34,949 nucleotides of DNA from Dysgonamonadaceae bacterium. GTDB taxonomy: Bacteria; Bacteroidota; Bacteroidia; Bacteroidales; Dysgonomonadaceae. A model generated the notes under the pieces. It saw nothing but the letters and a program-made list of their open reading frames with translations. It ran no database searches and was not told the DNA's origin. Made by a program: the position numbers and the translations under genes. Shown piece after piece: positions 12,073-21,575 of this stretch (position 1 is its first letter; the number at the start of each line of letters is the position of its first letter). The DNA is taken from NCBI GenBank assembly GCA_029975415.1, contig JARKPE010000061.1:1-34949 (forward strand), read 5' to 3'.

Positions 12073-12963
12073 TTATAGCTCCATCTCAAAACTATAGGAG
12101 CCAATAAGATTGCCGTCGGCAAAAAGATCGGTTTTGTAGGTGCCGGGCATTAAATATTCCTGAATATCCCAATACATCGTAACGGGAGTTTCCTCACCAC
12201 CATATTCGATGGTTCGTTTCACGGAATATTGAATATCGCGATTTTCGTACCGAAAAGTATTGGCCGAGCTTTTTGTCAGCACATTTCCGTCCGGAGCGAG
12301 TATTCGTGCGTAAATAGTTCGTTCACCGGGTTCGGCCGTGATGTTGCGAGCTATGGTGAATGAAATAACAAATCGGGTACTCCGACTAAGACGTTTCTGC
12401 TCTTTACCCCGATCATTTACCGCTTTCACACTTATGTTCACCGCATTTAACTGTGCGGCAAGCGATACTTTTTCCGACAACTGTTCTCGTTCCTTCGCTA
12501 TCTGATTCAAGGTGCGGCTTGTTTCCTGATATTGTTGGGTGATTTGCCTATTTTCGGCACGCAACTGTTCGTTTAGTTGGTTGAGCGAATCGATTTGAAC
12601 AATATATGAGCGCAACACTTTTCGAAGAGTAGTCAATTCGTCTTTCAGTCTTTTAATTTCCTTCTGATTAGAGGCCTTAGTCATGCGTAACTCTTCTTGC
12701 AGCCGTTGAACTTTGGCTTGTTCGTTCTGGAGTTTGTAAAGAAGAGAATCGTTTTGTACGCTGAACTTAAACCCTTCATATTGAAGCAAAATAGCTTCGT
12801 ACTCGTCTTCCAGTTCTTGTTTTTCGATCGTGTATTGTTCTTTCAAATCGTTCACCTGCCGGCTTTTGCTTACGGCAAATCCTATCACAATTGCCAAGAC
12901 CACGATCAATACTCCAACAAGAGCTATGAGCTGCGGGGTTCGTTCTTTGAAATCGATTTTCAT
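12073..12963 (-). CDS. Membrane-anchored coiled-coil protein, hypothetical
   Basis: Likely start MKIDFKERTPQL (12963), not the ORF start at 13023. One TM helix (LIALVGVLIVVLAIVIGFAVS), long coiled coil, then a beta-rich C-terminal domain. Confidence 0.7.
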   Translation of the reverse strand: MKIDFKERTPQLIALVGVLIVVLAIVIGFAVSKSRQVNDLKEQYTIEKQELEDEYEAILLQYEGFKFSVQNDSLLYKLQNEQAKVQRLQEELRMTKASNQKEIKRLKDELTTLRKVLRSYIVQIDSLNQLNEQLRAENRQITQQYQETSRTLNQIAKEREQLSEKVSLAAQLNAVNISVKAVNDRGKEQKRLSRSTRFVISFTIARNITAEPGERTIYARILAPDGNVLTKSSANTFRYENRDIQYSVKRTIEYGGEETPVTMYWDIQEYLMPGTYKTDLFADGNLIGSYSFEMEL

Positions 12964-13166
12964 GAAAAACAGTCGTTTCGTTGTAATGCAGACAAAAGTA
13001 ATCCATTTTGAATAAAAAGCCAATTGTTAAAACCTCTTTTTGTTTAATTTAAGATTACATTTACCCAATCAGTAATACAAATCTTTCTGCAGAGATTTAG
13101 GGACAATAAAAGCATAAGACCGATCAGACGAAATACTTGTAATATCCGGCCTTCGGGTGCGGTGAT

Positions 13167-14081
13167 TTAAAAAATAGACTGAAGTGTTTGCGTAGTAAAT
13201 TCTTCCAGAAACAACATTCCTTTAAAAGAGTTTCCTTTGGGATTAAGACGTGGGCTCCAAACGGAAATGGCATATTTGCCGGGTAAAACGGCAACGATGC
13301 CGCCTCCAACGCCACTTTTGCCCGGCAATCCGACTTTGAAGGCAAATTGGCCGGCTTCGTCGTAAAAGCCACAAGTCTGCATCAATGCATTGGTGCGTTT
13401 GGTACGGCTCGACGATAGAATTTGTTTGCCCGAATAGGGTACAATGCCATTGTTGGCCAGGAAAAGAAAACTATCGCTCAATTCGCGACAACTCATTTCG
13501 AGCGAACAAAGATGAAAATACAGGTCCATCACTACATCGATGTCGTTACGAATGTTCCCGAACGATTTCATCAGATTGATTAGGGCATAGTTGCGAAAGC
13601 CTGTTTTCTTCTCCGAATAGGCGACGAGCGGATTGTAATCGATGGTGTGATTGCCGCACAAATCGCGTACGAACGAGCGAATATTGTCTTTTGGCGAAGC
13701 CAGTTCGCCGGCAAGAATGTCGCAAACCACAATGGCGCCCGCGTTGATGAACGGATTGCGTGGAATGCCTTTGTCGTATTCGAGTTGAACCAATGAATTG
13801 AAGGGCGTTCCGGCAGGCTCCACATCCATTCGTTCCCAAATCGTGCTTTTAATTTGCGAGTAGGCCATGACAAACGAAAAGACTTTGGCAATACTTTGTA
13901 CGGAAAAACGAATATCGGAATCGCCAAAATCATAATGTTGTCCATCCACCGTAGACAGGTGTACTCCGAAATGATCCGGATTTACGTTTGCCAATTCGGG
14001 AATATAATCGGCAACTTTGCCGGTATCTTCCATATCGTTGAGGGAATCGTATATTTCGCTGAAAATTTTTTTCAAATCCAT
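13167..14081 (-). CDS. glsA: Glutaminase A
   Basis: FSVQSIAKVFSFVMA (serine-dependent S-x-x-K), PRNPFINAGAIVVCDIL, GLPGKSGVGGGIVAVLPGKYAISVWSPRLNPKGNS. Confidence 0.96.
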   Translation of the reverse strand: MDLKKIFSEIYDSLNDMEDTGKVADYIPELANVNPDHFGVHLSTVDGQHYDFGDSDIRFSVQSIAKVFSFVMAYSQIKSTIWERMDVEPAGTPFNSLVQLEYDKGIPRNPFINAGAIVVCDILAGELASPKDNIRSFVRDLCGNHTIDYNPLVAYSEKKTGFRNYALINLMKSFGNIRNDIDVVMDLYFHLCSLEMSCRELSDSFLFLANNGIVPYSGKQILSSSRTKRTNALMQTCGFYDEAGQFAFKVGLPGKSGVGGGIVAVLPGKYAISVWSPRLNPKGNSFKGMLFLEEFTTQTLQSIF

Positions 14082-14093
14082 CGTCTTTTCTGT

Positions 14094-15137
14094 TTATTGA
14101 TACTGAATATAAATCGGTTGAGGCTTCAGATGTAAAAGCTCATCGGGAGTAAGCATCCTGTGCGGAGGACGTTTCAGGTCGTTTTTATAGAAAAGTTTGA
14201 ATCCAGTAAACTGGACAGGCTCGTTTTGGATATAGCGTTTGTAAGTGTCCAATTTTAGTTGCGGTGCTCCCCATCCGTCCATGTTAATTACGATTTGCAC
14301 TTCGGGCTGAAGCCGAATGTTCCGATAGTTGGTGATCATTCCCTGTGTAAATCTGTGAACGACGAGTATTTTGGGCGATAAATGGTTTTCGCGAACGAGT
14401 TTCGCCAAATAGTCGACGCAAAAGTTGATATCCTTTGCGTCCAGTGTACCGATTTTTTCTCCGGGCAGACCACCGTTTTTCATCGAGAACTCGGGGTCGA
14501 TTGCGAGGTGAACATTCGATTTTTTCAGATAGTTTTCCAACAACGGAACTTCTTCTTCCACACTACTCAATCCTACCTGAACATCAAGGAACACGATGGC
14601 ATCGCCCATTTTTGCTATCGCCAATGCCGAATCGATCTGCGAAGACGGCATGCGCATCCGGTATGAATTATCTTTCATCGGTACACTTTGTGCAACGACG
14701 GCGATATAGTGAATGGCCGGCTGAACAGGCGTGGTCGGATCGGCTTTTTCCCATTTGTCGATTTCCCCGTTCAGTTTTGTCCATAAATCATTCGGGGGCA
14801 ATTCTCCCAATATACCCATGTTTTTGGAATAAAGGTTGCCGTAGTAAGCTATGATACGTTTGAAGGGCAGGATAGCCCCTTCCAGGGGTAACGGTTGATT
14901 GGCTACCGGCCATAGTCCGGTTGTGTCGCCATTGGCTATTTGCATGAGCTTATTTTGATAGGACGCGGAATCGACGTATGAAATCTTTTTTAATTCTTCT
15001 TTTGAGGTATATTTTGCTAATGGACTTGGTTGTGAATCCGTAGGATCGCTTTGCATTTTTCCCGATTTTGATGTGCATGAAAATACGGACAAAAAAATAA
15101 GAAATATGAGAAACGGCTTAAGGCGACTTGCTTTCAT
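14094..15137 (-). CDS. Uncharacterised lipoprotein, possible TIM-barrel-like fold
   Basis: Lipobox FLSVFSC; conserved-looking blocks RIIAYYGNLYSKNMGILGE, FLDVQVGLSSVEEE, LAIDPEFSM, LVVHRFTQGMI. Confidence 0.65.
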   Translation of the reverse strand: MKASRLKPFLIFLIFLSVFSCTSKSGKMQSDPTDSQPSPLAKYTSKEELKKISYVDSASYQNKLMQIANGDTTGLWPVANQPLPLEGAILPFKRIIAYYGNLYSKNMGILGELPPNDLWTKLNGEIDKWEKADPTTPVQPAIHYIAVVAQSVPMKDNSYRMRMPSSQIDSALAIAKMGDAIVFLDVQVGLSSVEEEVPLLENYLKKSNVHLAIDPEFSMKNGGLPGEKIGTLDAKDINFCVDYLAKLVRENHLSPKILVVHRFTQGMITNYRNIRLQPEVQIVINMDGWGAPQLKLDTYKRYIQNEPVQFTGFKLFYKNDLKRPPHRMLTPDELLHLKPQPIYIQYQ

Positions 15138-15317
15138 TCGGTTGAAGTAAGTATATGTTGGATATTTTTACAAAAGTACATGATAATTCTTAAATGATAT
15201 ACAGATAAATAAAAATATCTAATAAAAGGAGTAGCAAATCTTCGATTCAGGGATGTTTTTGTCGGGATATTTCCGTTTTTTTAAGTATCTTTATCCCCTG
15301 TAAGATTTTATTTAAAT

Positions 15318-17513
15318 ATGATGAATTTGATGAATTATATGATAAAAAAGAAAATTTTTTTGACGGCTTTTTTCGCTTCTATTGCATTTCATCTTTCGGC
15401 CGACGAGGGAATGTGGATGCTTCAATTACTCCAGCAGCAAAAATATCCTGAAATGAAGTCACTTGGATTGAAATTGACGGATTATGATATTTATAATCCT
15501 GACGGTTCGTCCATAAAAGATGCCGTAGTGCAGTTTGGAAACGGTTGTACGGGGGAGGTGATTTCGTCGCATGGATTGGTACTTACCAATCATCATTGTG
15601 GATACGCATCAATTCAAAACCACAGTTCATTGAAGAACAATTATCTCGAAGAAGGATTCTGGGCGATGTCTCGAGAGCAGGAATTACCCAATCCCGGACT
15701 TACTGTAACCTTCATCGAACGAATCGACGATGTTACCGATTTCGTGAAACAATGCCTTGAGCGTGATGCCGCAAAAGATTCGTTAGGCGTGTTCTATCTT
15801 TCCCCGTCATATCTGAAAAGCATTGCGAGCGAACGAGTTGGCGAAGTTGTACTGAAAAACATACAGGGTCTCGATTTCGAAATAAAGCCTTTTTACAACG
15901 GGAATCGGTATTATATGTTCACAAAAAAAATATATTCCGATATTCGATTGGTTGGAGCTCCGCCCAGTTCTATAGGAAAGTTTGGAGCCGATACCGACAA
16001 TTGGATGTGGCCTCGACATACCGGCGATTTTTGCGTTTTCCGCATCTATGCAGATAAAGACGGGAATCCCGCACCTTATTCTCCATCTAACGTTCCTCTC
16101 AAGCCCAAACGTTGGCTCACCATTTCCTCGCGTGGTATTAACGAAAACGATTTTGCTATGATTATCGGCTTTCCAGGAACAACTTATCAGTATTTTACAT
16201 CGTGGGAGGTGCAGGAGCGTCGTGATATTGATAATGCCGTACGCATCAATATACGAAACATACGACAAAAAGCGATGCTTGAAGAGATGTTGAAAGATCC
16301 AGCCGTCAAAATACAGTATTCTTCAAAGTATGCCGCATCAACTAATGGGTATAAAAGTGCGATCGGGGCTAATTGGGCTATCGATAAGCACAATTTTGTA
16401 GATGTCAAGCGTCGGAAACAACTTCAATTGCATCAATGGGCACTAAATAATAACTGCGGTGAATATATAAGTGCCATCGATGCGATTCGCAGTGCAGTTG
16501 ATCAAAGAGCCAATCTCCGTTTTCGCGAGCGAATGCTTTCGGAAGCCATTCTTATGGGAATAGAATTTTCAAAAGTGCGTTACTCCAATGCCGACTCTCT
16601 TCTCCAAGCGCTTTCGAAGGAAGACAAAGCTGCTATCGGAAAATTTACCGACGCTTTGCAATCTGATTATCGACTTTTTGCAAACAAAGACTATAATCCG
16701 ATGGTGGATCAAAAAGTTTCAAAGGCTCTTTTGTCCGAATATGTACGCCTTATACCGCGCAACGAACAGCCCTTGATTTTCGAGGAACTTTATTCGCGTT
16801 TCGATGGAGATATCGATGCATTTGTACATGCAATTTTCGCTACATCAATCTTTGGGAGCGAACAAAACTTGCAGCGCTTTCTTGCAGGCAAGCGAAAAGA
16901 CAAACAGCTAAAATCTGATCTCATGTTTCGTTTCGCTCAGTCTGTCAATTCGGAATATGATAGATTGCAAATGCAACTTAATGCGCTGAAACGACCCTAC
17001 GATGAGGCTCGCAAGAAATACGTAGAAGGAATTCTGGCAATGGATGGCGAGTTAAATCTTTTTCCCGATGCCAATCTCACACTGCGATTAACTTACGGGA
17101 AAGTGAAAGGGTACAGGCCGCGCGATGCGGTATTTTACGATTATCAAACTACAATGGATGGTATTATCGAAAAAGAAGATTCGACCAATTGGGAATTTGT
17201 GGTGCCTGAAAAATTGAAACATTTATACCAAAATTCGGATTTTGGAACTTATGCAATGTCTAACGGCAAAATGCCTGTTGCATTTATAGCCGATACACAT
17301 ACTACGGGTGGAAATTCAGGAAGTCCCGTAATGAATGGGAGTGGGGAGCTTGTTGGCGTCAATTTCGATAGAAACTGGGAGGGCGTTGGTGGTGATATAC
17401 AATACCTTCCCGATTTTCAGAGGAGTATTATTGTGGACATTCGTTATGTGCTATTTGTCATTGAGCATTATGCCGGCGCCAAGCACCTGATTGATGAAAT
17501 GGATATCCATTAA
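15318..17513 (+). CDS. S46 family dipeptidyl-peptidase, DPP11-type (Asp/Glu-specific) predicted
   Basis: GEVISSHGLVLTNHHCGY (His), WPRHTGDF (Asp region), TGGNSGSPVMNGSGELVGVNFDRNWEG (Ser plus Arg 18 residues later). Confidence 0.94.
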   Translation: MMNLMNYMIKKKIFLTAFFASIAFHLSADEGMWMLQLLQQQKYPEMKSLGLKLTDYDIYNPDGSSIKDAVVQFGNGCTGEVISSHGLVLTNHHCGYASIQNHSSLKNNYLEEGFWAMSREQELPNPGLTVTFIERIDDVTDFVKQCLERDAAKDSLGVFYLSPSYLKSIASERVGEVVLKNIQGLDFEIKPFYNGNRYYMFTKKIYSDIRLVGAPPSSIGKFGADTDNWMWPRHTGDFCVFRIYADKDGNPAPYSPSNVPLKPKRWLTISSRGINENDFAMIIGFPGTTYQYFTSWEVQERRDIDNAVRINIRNIRQKAMLEEMLKDPAVKIQYSSKYAASTNGYKSAIGANWAIDKHNFVDVKRRKQLQLHQWALNNNCGEYISAIDAIRSAVDQRANLRFRERMLSEAILMGIEFSKVRYSNADSLLQALSKEDKAAIGKFTDALQSDYRLFANKDYNPMVDQKVSKALLSEYVRLIPRNEQPLIFEELYSRFDGDIDAFVHAIFATSIFGSEQNLQRFLAGKRKDKQLKSDLMFRFAQSVNSEYDRLQMQLNALKRPYDEARKKYVEGILAMDGELNLFPDANLTLRLTYGKVKGYRPRDAVFYDYQTTMDGIIEKEDSTNWEFVVPEKLKHLYQNSDFGTYAMSNGKMPVAFIADTHTTGGNSGSPVMNGSGELVGVNFDRNWEGVGGDIQYLPDFQRSIIVDIRYVLFVIEHYAGAKHLIDEMDIH

Positions 17514-17585
17514 AAATTTCAGAAATCTAAAAGAGTTGATAGTCGAAAAAAATTCTCGAAAGTTTTTAATTTTCAGAAAATTCCT

Positions 17586-17593
17586 TATTTTTG
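17586..17593 (+). promoter_or_regulatory. Bacteroidetes-type -7 box for the small lipoprotein gene
   Basis: TATTTTTG (TAnnTTTG), about 40 nt upstream of the likely ATG at 17633. Confidence 0.4.
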
Positions 17594-17632
17594 TATTATC
17601 GACAGGGGTCGATAACTAAACTGAAAAAAGTC

Positions 17633-18181
17633 ATGAAAACAAAAATTATCTACGGTTTGGTCATCTGTAGTATTGTGCTTCTTGTTCAGAGTTGCGCATC
17701 GCAGAAGTCAACATCATCCAATCCTACTGCTGCTCGTTTGGTTGGCCTATGGGAAGTGAAAGCCGAGCATCGCAGTGATGAAAAAGGCTACAAACGCATG
17801 CCTCACGGAATGTTTAAACTGATTTTGCCTAACGGCAAATTTGTGAATTTTATGACTACAAACAGAGGAGCTATCATTACAGTTGATGGTACGTATGTCG
17901 TCAAAGGGGATTCTCTCTATATCGAGAAGATTGATCATTCCTTTAACAAAAGCCAAATCGGAATGGACAATCCACTCTATTTGAGATTATCGAATGATAA
18001 TTTTATGTATTTAAAGTGGTTTCAAGCCATTGACGAATTCAATCAGCAACAAAATCGATGGATTGAAGAGATTTGGCAGCGGGTAAAACGAGAAGGGATG
18101 AATAGAAGTACTTTTGCGCTGCAACAGGAGTTGAGAACTATTCTCGAAGACCAGGAAGTTATTGACTATATCATCCAATGA
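17633..18181 (+). CDS. Small lipoprotein, DUF4488-like
   Basis: Likely start MKTKIIYGLVICSIVLLVQSCAS (lipobox LVQSC); body LVGLWEVKAEHR...MFKLILPNGKFVNFMT, lipocalin-like. Confidence 0.7.
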   Translation: MKTKIIYGLVICSIVLLVQSCASQKSTSSNPTAARLVGLWEVKAEHRSDEKGYKRMPHGMFKLILPNGKFVNFMTTNRGAIITVDGTYVVKGDSLYIEKIDHSFNKSQIGMDNPLYLRLSNDNFMYLKWFQAIDEFNQQQNRWIEEIWQRVKREGMNRSTFALQQELRTILEDQEVIDYIIQ

Positions 18182-18860
18182 GATTCTTTCTCGCGGATTT
18201 GGGTAACGAGGTATGTCAAATTTGATTGGAAAACAACTTTTTGTGCAGCGAATAAAGGGAATTATGTGATAACCAATAAAATATGTGCTAATATTTCAAT
18301 ATCGGGCAATCTAAAAGGAAAATGTGGATTTATGGTTTTTGGAATCTGTTTCCTATAGTGATAATGTCCTGAAAATGAAACCTCTCGTTTGTTTGATTTT
18401 AGAGGGGGAACACGATTATGAGAGTTGCGTAGGTAAAACAAGAGCGATGTATGGAGAAGGTACGGCGCAAATACGACGAGAGTGGGATTCGAACAACTGA
18501 GAAATAGCGAAATGAAAAAATATCATAATCACGGCACTACCTAATACTCATGCTTGTTCATTTAAGAGAAGGATCTCTTACGAAAAGAGTGATTTTCTAA
18601 ACAACTCTGCTCTCTATATAAAGGGTACTATTCAATGTGTGCCGGAGAAGATATGAAGGTAGAGAAACTTGGAAATGAGTGTGTCATCGGAAATTTGTGA
18701 GGCAAACTCAATTTGATTACCATAATATTTTACATAGAGCCGTTTGTTTATTACTAAACGTAGTTTTAACGAGCAGCTTCTCTTAACAGGCATTGTCCTG
18801 TTTTTTTTTGTTAAATAATTTCTTTTGTTAATTATTTTAAGCAATTTTGCATTTAAAGAA

Positions 18861-18888
18861 ATTGCGATTATTATCGGGTAATCGCGAT
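18861..18888 (+). promoter_or_regulatory. Palindrome/hairpin in the hppA leader region
   Basis: ATTGCGATTA-TTATCGGG-TAATCGCGAT: 10-bp stem with one wobble, about 41 nt before hppA. Confidence 0.4.
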
Positions 18889-18929
18889 TTTTCGGTAATT
18901 TTACTTAAACATCTATTAATCAATATGCT

Positions 18930-21131
18930 ATGAATTATTTCTATTTAGTACCTTTTGCTTCCCTTTCTGCGCTTGGTTTTGCTATGTATTTTTTTAAAAA
19001 GATGATGCGTGAAGGAGAAGGCACCGAAAGAATGAAGACCATCGCTCAATTTGTGCGCGAAGGAGCTATGTCGTATCTCAAACAGCAGTATAAGGTTGTA
19101 GTCATCGTTTTTGTCATACTCTCTATTATTTTTGGGATTATGGCATATTTTGGACTACAAAACAATTGGGTGCCATTCGCATTTCTCACCGGCGGTTTTT
19201 TTTCGGGTCTGGCCGGCTTTTTTGGTATGAAAACGGCCACCTATGCATCTGCTCGTACGGCGAACGCAGCAAAAACGTCCCTGAATAAAGGTTTGCAGGT
19301 TGCTTTTCGTTCGGGAGCAGTGATGGGACTTGTCGTGGTCGGGTTGGCATTGCTCGATATCTCGATTTGGTACCTCATCCTCGACTATTTTGTAGAGGAT
19401 GCCGAGCCGGGACATAAGCTCATCATGATAACAACCACCATGCTTACTTTTGGTATGGGAGCCTCCACACAGGCACTATTTGCTCGCGTTGGCGGAGGCA
19501 TATACACTAAAGCTGCCGACGTTGGAGCTGATTTGGTGGGGAAAGTTGAAGCCGGAATACCAGAAGATGATCCGCGCAATCCGGCTACCATTGCCGACAA
19601 TGTTGGAGATAATGTAGGCGACGTCGCCGGAATGGGCGCCGATCTTTACGAATCTTACTGCGGTTCGATTCTCTCTACTGCCGCACTTGGTGCATCGGCT
19701 TTTATTTCCAATCCTCAAATGCAATCGAATGCTGTGTTTGCGCCCATGATTATTGCCTCGATTGGCGTCTTTCTTTCTATTCTTGGAATTTTTCTGGTCA
19801 GAACAAAAGAAGATGCAACGATCAAAACGCTCATGTCCGCCCTTAATCGAGGAGTCAATACGAGCGCTGTTCTCATTGCGGGGAGTGCCATGCTCATACT
19901 TTATTTGCTCGGATTCGAAAACTGGCTTGGTCTTTCGTTTTCGGTGATTGCAGGGCTGCTTGCCGGTATTATTATCGGACAGGGCACCGAATATTTTACT
20001 TCGCATGCCTATCGCCCGACTCAAAATATTGCAAAAAGTGCCCAGACAGGTCCGGCTACAGTCATCATAGCCGGTATGGGATCCGGAATGATTTCGACGG
20101 TAATTCCTGTGATAACAATTGTTATAGCTATTTTGGTTTCATATCTCAGTCCGATTGGTTTCGATGTCAAAAATATGCTTACGGGTAATAATCTCAGTAT
20201 GGGTTTGTATGGCATTGCCATTGCGGCTGTAGGCATGTTGTCCACGCTTGGGATTACTCTTGCAACCGATGCTTATGGGCCCATTGCCGATAATGCCGGG
20301 GGAAATGCCGAGATGAGCGGGCTCGATCCCGAAGTACGTCGCCGTACGGATGCGCTTGATGCGCTTGGAAACACGACGGCCGCAACGGGGAAGGGATTTG
20401 CCATAGGTTCTGCGGCTCTCACAGCATTGGCGTTGTTAGCTTCGTATATGGAAGAAATTCGCATGGGAATGTTACGTCTTGGGAACAATATCATGCAATT
20501 TGCAAATGGTGATACCGTGGAAGTTGCGAGAGCGAGTTTTCTCGATTTTATGGATTATTATCAGGTTACACTGATGAATCCTAAGGTTTTATCCGGAGTT
20601 TTCGTTGGATCGATGATGGCCTTTCTTTTTTGCGGCTTAACGATGAATGCAGTAGGACGCGCTGCCCAGAAAATGGTGGAAGAGGTTCGGCGTCAGTTTC
20701 GCGAAATAAAAGGTATTCTCACCGGCGAAGGAACTCCCGATTATGCACGTTGTGTGGCTATCTCCACAAAAGGAGCGCAGAAGGAAATGCTTCTTCCCTC
20801 CATTTTAGCCATTTTGACACCTATTCTCACCGGAATTTTACTGGGAGTTTCGGGTGTTATGGGTTTGCTCGCAGGCGGATTAGGATCGGGATTCGTGTTG
20901 GCCGTTTTCATGGCCAATTCAGGCGGAGCTTGGGATAATGCCAAGAAATATATCGAAGAAGGCAATCTGGGAGGTAAGGGTGCTGATGCTCACAAAGCTG
21001 CTGTTGTAGGAGATACAGTGGGCGATCCGTTTAAGGACACATCGGGCCCTTCACTCAATATACTCATCAAACTTATGAGTATGGTATCTATTGTGATGGC
21101 GGGACTTACCGTATCGTGGAGCTTGCTTTGA
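18930..21131 (+). CDS. hppA: Membrane-bound ion-translocating pyrophosphatase (K+-dependent type)
   Basis: KAADVGADLVGKVEAGIPEDDPRNPATIADNVGDNVGDVAGMGADLYESY; DALGNTTAATGKGFAIGSAALTAL; DTVGDPFKDTSGPSLNILIKLM. Confidence 0.98.
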   Translation: MNYFYLVPFASLSALGFAMYFFKKMMREGEGTERMKTIAQFVREGAMSYLKQQYKVVVIVFVILSIIFGIMAYFGLQNNWVPFAFLTGGFFSGLAGFFGMKTATYASARTANAAKTSLNKGLQVAFRSGAVMGLVVVGLALLDISIWYLILDYFVEDAEPGHKLIMITTTMLTFGMGASTQALFARVGGGIYTKAADVGADLVGKVEAGIPEDDPRNPATIADNVGDNVGDVAGMGADLYESYCGSILSTAALGASAFISNPQMQSNAVFAPMIIASIGVFLSILGIFLVRTKEDATIKTLMSALNRGVNTSAVLIAGSAMLILYLLGFENWLGLSFSVIAGLLAGIIIGQGTEYFTSHAYRPTQNIAKSAQTGPATVIIAGMGSGMISTVIPVITIVIAILVSYLSPIGFDVKNMLTGNNLSMGLYGIAIAAVGMLSTLGITLATDAYGPIADNAGGNAEMSGLDPEVRRRTDALDALGNTTAATGKGFAIGSAALTALALLASYMEEIRMGMLRLGNNIMQFANGDTVEVARASFLDFMDYYQVTLMNPKVLSGVFVGSMMAFLFCGLTMNAVGRAAQKMVEEVRRQFREIKGILTGEGTPDYARCVAISTKGAQKEMLLPSILAILTPILTGILLGVSGVMGLLAGGLGSGFVLAVFMANSGGAWDNAKKYIEEGNLGGKGADAHKAAVVGDTVGDPFKDTSGPSLNILIKLMSMVSIVMAGLTVSWSLL

Positions 21132-21168
21132 TAGAGTAAAGGTTTTATAAGAATTAGAAGAATAATTC

Positions 21169-21204
21169 CTGGCGCATATAGGCTTTATAGTCAATGTGCG
21201 CCAG
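21169..21204 (+). terminator. Hairpin after hppA
   Basis: CTGGCGCA-20 nt-TGCGCCAG followed by tttattagtttt. Confidence 0.5.
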
Positions 21205-21284
21205 TTTATTAGTTTTGTGTATAGTTTTTTTTAGGAAGCAATTGCTATTTGTAATCGTTCTATTTTTTTAATGAATAGAAAGGT

Positions 21285-21309
21285 TGCTCGCTTTATCGAG
21301 CATTTTTTA
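21285..21309 (+). terminator. Intrinsic terminator in the hppA-nqrA intergenic region
   Basis: TGCTCG-CTTTAT-CGAGCA followed by TTTTTTA. Confidence 0.65.
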
Positions 21310-21457
21310 TTTATGTCCTACATTATGAGGATTTTGATCATACAGCTTTTCCCTAAGATACTTATCTGTTTTTTGGGTAAAAATGGATCAAAACTTAATT
21401 ACGGATTTTTTTCCATAATTTTCTGAAGATTTATGACGAGATCATTCCAAAAAAATG

Positions 21458-21465
21458 TATCTTTG
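21458..21465 (+). promoter_or_regulatory. -7 box for the nqr operon
   Basis: TATCTTTG (TAnnTTTG), about 110 nt upstream of the nqrA ATG. Confidence 0.5.
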
Positions 21466-21575
21466 CGGCACAAAAAACGTGCTTTAATTTCACAGCAATA
21501 TACATATATTTCGAAAAAGCTGATTGAAAACAGGTTGATCAAAAAAACATATAAGCTACTTTATTAAAAATAGAT

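Noticed and set aside
18470-18510. Minus-strand tRNA T-loop (GTTCGAATCCCACTCTCG)
   Set aside because: TTCGAAT is present but flanking bases do not form a T stem, and no acceptor/anticodon arms are found.
18632-18844. 70-aa minus-strand ORF
   Set aside because: Basic, low-information translation with no recognisable domain; overlaps the hppA upstream region and is likely spurious.
19476-20024. 182-aa antisense ORF inside hppA
   Set aside because: Shadow ORF opposite a strongly conserved gene; composition looks like a reverse-frame artefact.
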